The translations under genes and the position numbers were made by a program. From NCBI RefSeq assembly GCF_017487345.1, contig NZ_CP062006.1, forward strand, positions 1,680,001 through 1,744,000: a stretch of 64,000 bases of DNA, given 5' to 3'. Position 1 is the first letter of the stretch. The number at the start of each line of letters is the position of its first letter. The notes beneath the pieces were generated by a model. It was not told the origin of the DNA and did not search any database. It worked only from the letters and a program-made list of their open reading frames with translations. The stretch is from Brevundimonas pondensis (GTDB lineage: Bacteria; Pseudomonadota; Alphaproteobacteria; Caulobacterales; Caulobacteraceae). Of this stretch, positions 62,096 through 64,000 are shown piece by piece.

Positions 62096-63115
62096 TTGTC
62101 CATCGCCAGCATCATAGACCTCATCGGCGACACGCCGCTGATCCGCCTGAACCGCCTGTCGAACGCCACCGGCTGCGAGATTCTGGGCAAGGCGGAGTTC
62201 CTCAACCCCGGTCAGTCCATCAAGGACCGCGCCGCCCTGTCCATCGTGCAGAAGGCCAAGGTCTCCGGCGCGTTGCGGCCCGGCGGGGTGATCGTGGAGG
62301 GCACGGCCGGCAACACCGGCATCGGCCTGGCCCTGGTCGGCGCGGCGCTGGGCCATCGCGTGGTCATCGTCATGCCCCGCACCCAGTCTGAAGAAAAGAA
62401 GCTGGCCATCCGGGCCCTGGGCGCGCGCCTGATCGAGGTGGACGCCGCCCCCTTCTCCAGCCCGAACCACTTCGTCCACTATTCCCAGGAAGTGGCGCGC
62501 AAGCTGAATGCGACCGAGCCCCACGGCGCCTTCTGGGCCAACCAGTTCGACAATGTCGCCAACCGCGCCGCCCACTATGAAGGCACCGCCGCCGAGATCT
62601 GGGAACAGACCCACGGCAAGGTCGACGCCTTCATCAGCGCCGTGGGCAGCGGCGGCACCCTGGCGGGGGTCGGCGCCTTCCTGCGCGAGCGCAATCCGGA
62701 GGTGAAGATCGGCCTGGCTGATCCGGCGGGTGCGGCCCTGTTCAACTGGTTCACTCAAGGCCAGATGACCGGCGAAGGCAGTTCGATCACCGAAGGGATC
62801 GGCGTGGCGCGGATCACCGGCAATCTGGAAGGCTTCACGCCCGACTTCGCTTATCGCGTCGAAGATGCTGAATTCCTGCCCATTTTGTTTGATCTGGTGG
62901 CCCACGAGGGCCTGTCCCTGGGCGGGTCGTCGGGGGTCAATTTGGCCGGCGCCGTGCGGTTGGCGCGCGACCTCGGGCCGGGCAAGACCATTGTCACCGT
63001 CCTGTGCGATCCGGGGACACGCTACGCCTCGCGCCTGTTCAACCCGGCCTTCCTACGCAGCAAGGGCCTGCCGACCCCGCAATGGATCGCCGAAGACGTG
63101 CGAGAGGTGGCGTGA
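62096..63115 (+). CDS. cysK: Cysteine synthase A
   Basis: A 339-residue PLP enzyme. [12 protein letters not shown] holds the PLP lysine, [14 protein letters not shown] binds substrate carboxylate, and [12 protein letters not shown] binds the PLP phosphate. It makes cysteine from O-acetylserine and sulfide. The only sensible start is a TTG at 62096 with AGAGAC ten bases upstream, 58 bases after the cysH stop. The start of the sulfate-binding protein gene overlaps its stop by one base. Confidence 0.93.
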   Translation: MSIASIIDLIGDTPLIRLNRLSNATGCEILGKAEFLNPGQSIKDRAALSIVQKAKVSGALRPGGVIVEGTAGNTGIGLALVGAALGHRVVIVMPRTQSEEKKLAIRALGARLIEVDAAPFSSPNHFVHYSQEVARKLNATEPHGAFWANQFDNVANRAAHYEGTAAEIWEQTHGKVDAFISAVGSGGTLAGVGAFLRERNPEVKIGLADPAGAALFNWFTQGQMTGEGSSITEGIGVARITGNLEGFTPDFAYRVEDAEFLPILFDLVAHEGLSLGGSSGVNLAGAVRLARDLGPGKTIVTVLCDPGTRYASRLFNPAFLRSKGLPTPQWIAEDVREVA

Positions 63116-64000
63116 TGGCCGGCTTCACACCGGATCGACGCGGCCTTCTGCTCGGCGCGGGGGCGCTGGCCCTCAGCGGATGCGCCCAGGGCAAGGGCGC
63201 GCAAGCCGCCCTGCTGAACGTCTCCTATGACCCGACGCGGGAATTCTATCGCGCCTACAACACGGCCTTCCTGGCGCGCTGGCGCGAGAAGGGCGGCGCG
63301 CCCTTCGCGGTCGAACAATCACACGGCGGGTCGGGCAAGCAGGCCCGCGCCGTCATCGACGGCCTGCCCGGCGACGTCGTCACCCTGGCGCTGGCTTCGG
63401 ACATCGACGAGATCGCCGCGCGCGGCCTGATCGCCGCCGACTGGCAAACGCGCCTGCCCGACAACGCCGCGCCCTATACCTCGACCATCGTGTTTCTGGT
63501 CCGCAAGGGAAACCCCAAGGGCATCCACGACTGGCCTGACCTGCTGAAGCCAGGCGTTGAGGTCATCACCCCCAATCCCAAGACCTCGGGCGGGGCGCGC
63601 TGGAACTATCTGGCGGCCTGGGCTGACGCCCTGCGTCGTCCGGGCGGGTCCGAGCAATCCGCTCAGACCTATGTCTCCGAACTGTTCCGCCGTGTGCCGG
63701 TGCTGGACACGGGCGCGCGCGGATCGACCACCACCTTCGTCCAGCGCGGCATCGGCGACGTGCTGCTGACATGGGAGAACGAAGCCTTCCTCGCCGCCAA
63801 GGAACTGGGACCGGACAAGGTCGACATCGTCTCCCCGCCCTTCTCCATTCTGGCCGAGCCGCCGGTGGCCGTGGTCGACCACGTCGTGGAGCGCAAGGGC
63901 ACACGCGACCGGGCTCAGACCTATCTGACCCAGCTCTACGAAGAACCGGCTCAGGTCCTGGCCGCCGAGCACTTCTATCGCCCGCGCGATCCGGCCGTGG
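63115..64000 (+). CDS. Sulfate ABC transporter substrate-binding lipoprotein (3' end beyond window)
   Basis: The frame is open from the ATG at 63115 to the window edge, 295 codons. The start [17 protein letters not shown] combines a twin-arginine-like signal and a lipobox cysteine. Family motifs of Sbp/CysP are clear: [59 protein letters not shown] and [19 protein letters not shown]. It captures sulfate or thiosulfate in the periplasm; the permease and ATPase genes probably follow outside the window. It overlaps the cysK stop by one base. Confidence 0.9.
   Translation, partial: MAGFTPDRRGLLLGAGALALSGCAQGKGAQAALLNVSYDPTREFYRAYNTAFLARWREKGGAPFAVEQSHGGSGKQARAVIDGLPGDVVTLALASDIDEIAARGLIAADWQTRLPDNAAPYTSTIVFLVRKGNPKGIHDWPDLLKPGVEVITPNPKTSGGARWNYLAAWADALRRPGGSEQSAQTYVSELFRRVPVLDTGARGSTTTFVQRGIGDVLLTWENEAFLAAKELGPDKVDIVSPPFSILAEPPVAVVDHVVERKGTRDRAQTYLTQLYEEPAQVLAAEHFYRPRDPAV

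Overview
The window is GC-rich chromosomal DNA that looks like an alphaproteobacterium of the Caulobacterales, most likely Brevundimonas or a close relative. This is an inference from gene content, with no database search behind it. Pointers are the imuA-imuB-dnaE2 mutagenesis cassette under an alphaproteobacterial GAAC-N7-GAAC SOS box, four large TonB-dependent receptors (TBDTs), a Caulobacter-like GlcNAc locus, and a cysG-DUF2849-cysI sulfite reduction operon. No rRNA, tRNA, CRISPR array, transposase or prophage gene was seen.

Layout. 1-1.7 kb: the tail of an unidentified gene, then tatD and a metallo-beta-lactamase-fold hydrolase. 1.7-7.6 kb: an intergenic stretch with a dif-like site, then the SOS mutasome imuA-imuB-dnaE2. 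7.8-9.7 kb: an SDR oxidoreductase followed by an AraC-type regulator, with two AraC-like half-sites upstream. 9.8-12.2 kb: a TBDT and a three-cysteine metal-type MerR regulator behind a near-ideal MerR operator. 12.4-24.8 kb: a divergent N-acetylglucosamine locus. One arm holds a TBDT, a GH20 hexosaminidase, a fused EIIA-HPr-EI and PTS EIICB; the other holds a GntR regulator, NagB-II deaminase and NagA deacetylase. 24.9-27.5 kb: an acetaldehyde-type dehydrogenase with an AcoR-like regulator that lacks the AAA+ domain. 27.5-31.7 kb: a TBDT-PhoD phosphatase pair.

31.9-37.1 kb: a tightly packed operon encoding a small secreted four-cysteine protein, an ABC ATPase, a MacB-type permease, a TolC-type channel and an HlyD-type adaptor. 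37.3-43.0 kb: a TBDT divergent from a KstD-like flavoprotein and a bile-acid/sodium-symporter-family carrier, with an 18-bp palindrome between them. 43.1-50.8 kb: an overlapping beta-oxidation operon (FadE-type dehydrogenase, FabG4-type reductase, MaoC-type hydratase, thiolase, acyl-CoA ligase). It is headed by a COQ4 homologue that is divergent from a TetR regulator.

52.4-64.0 kb: assimilatory sulfur metabolism. One side carries fpr, cysD, a cysN-cysC fusion and fdxA. The other carries cysG, DUF2849, a ferredoxin-type sulfite reductase, a DUF934-CysH fusion with iron-sulfur APS-reductase cysteines, cysK and a truncated sulfate-binding lipoprotein. A LysR gene lies between the arms. Together they give sulfate capture, activation, reduction and cysteine synthesis, plus a likely NADPH to ferredoxin reductase to ferredoxin to sulfite reductase electron path.

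Most genes within each block overlap by 1-4 bases (ATGA or TGATG), which supports the operon boundaries given. The leads most worth following are the MerR-controlled TBDT, the secreted-protein/MacAB-TolC operon, the extra cysteine-less EIIB domain in NagE, the DUF934-CysH fusion, and the shared operator-like sequence linking the flavoprotein/TBDT promoter with the TetR gene.
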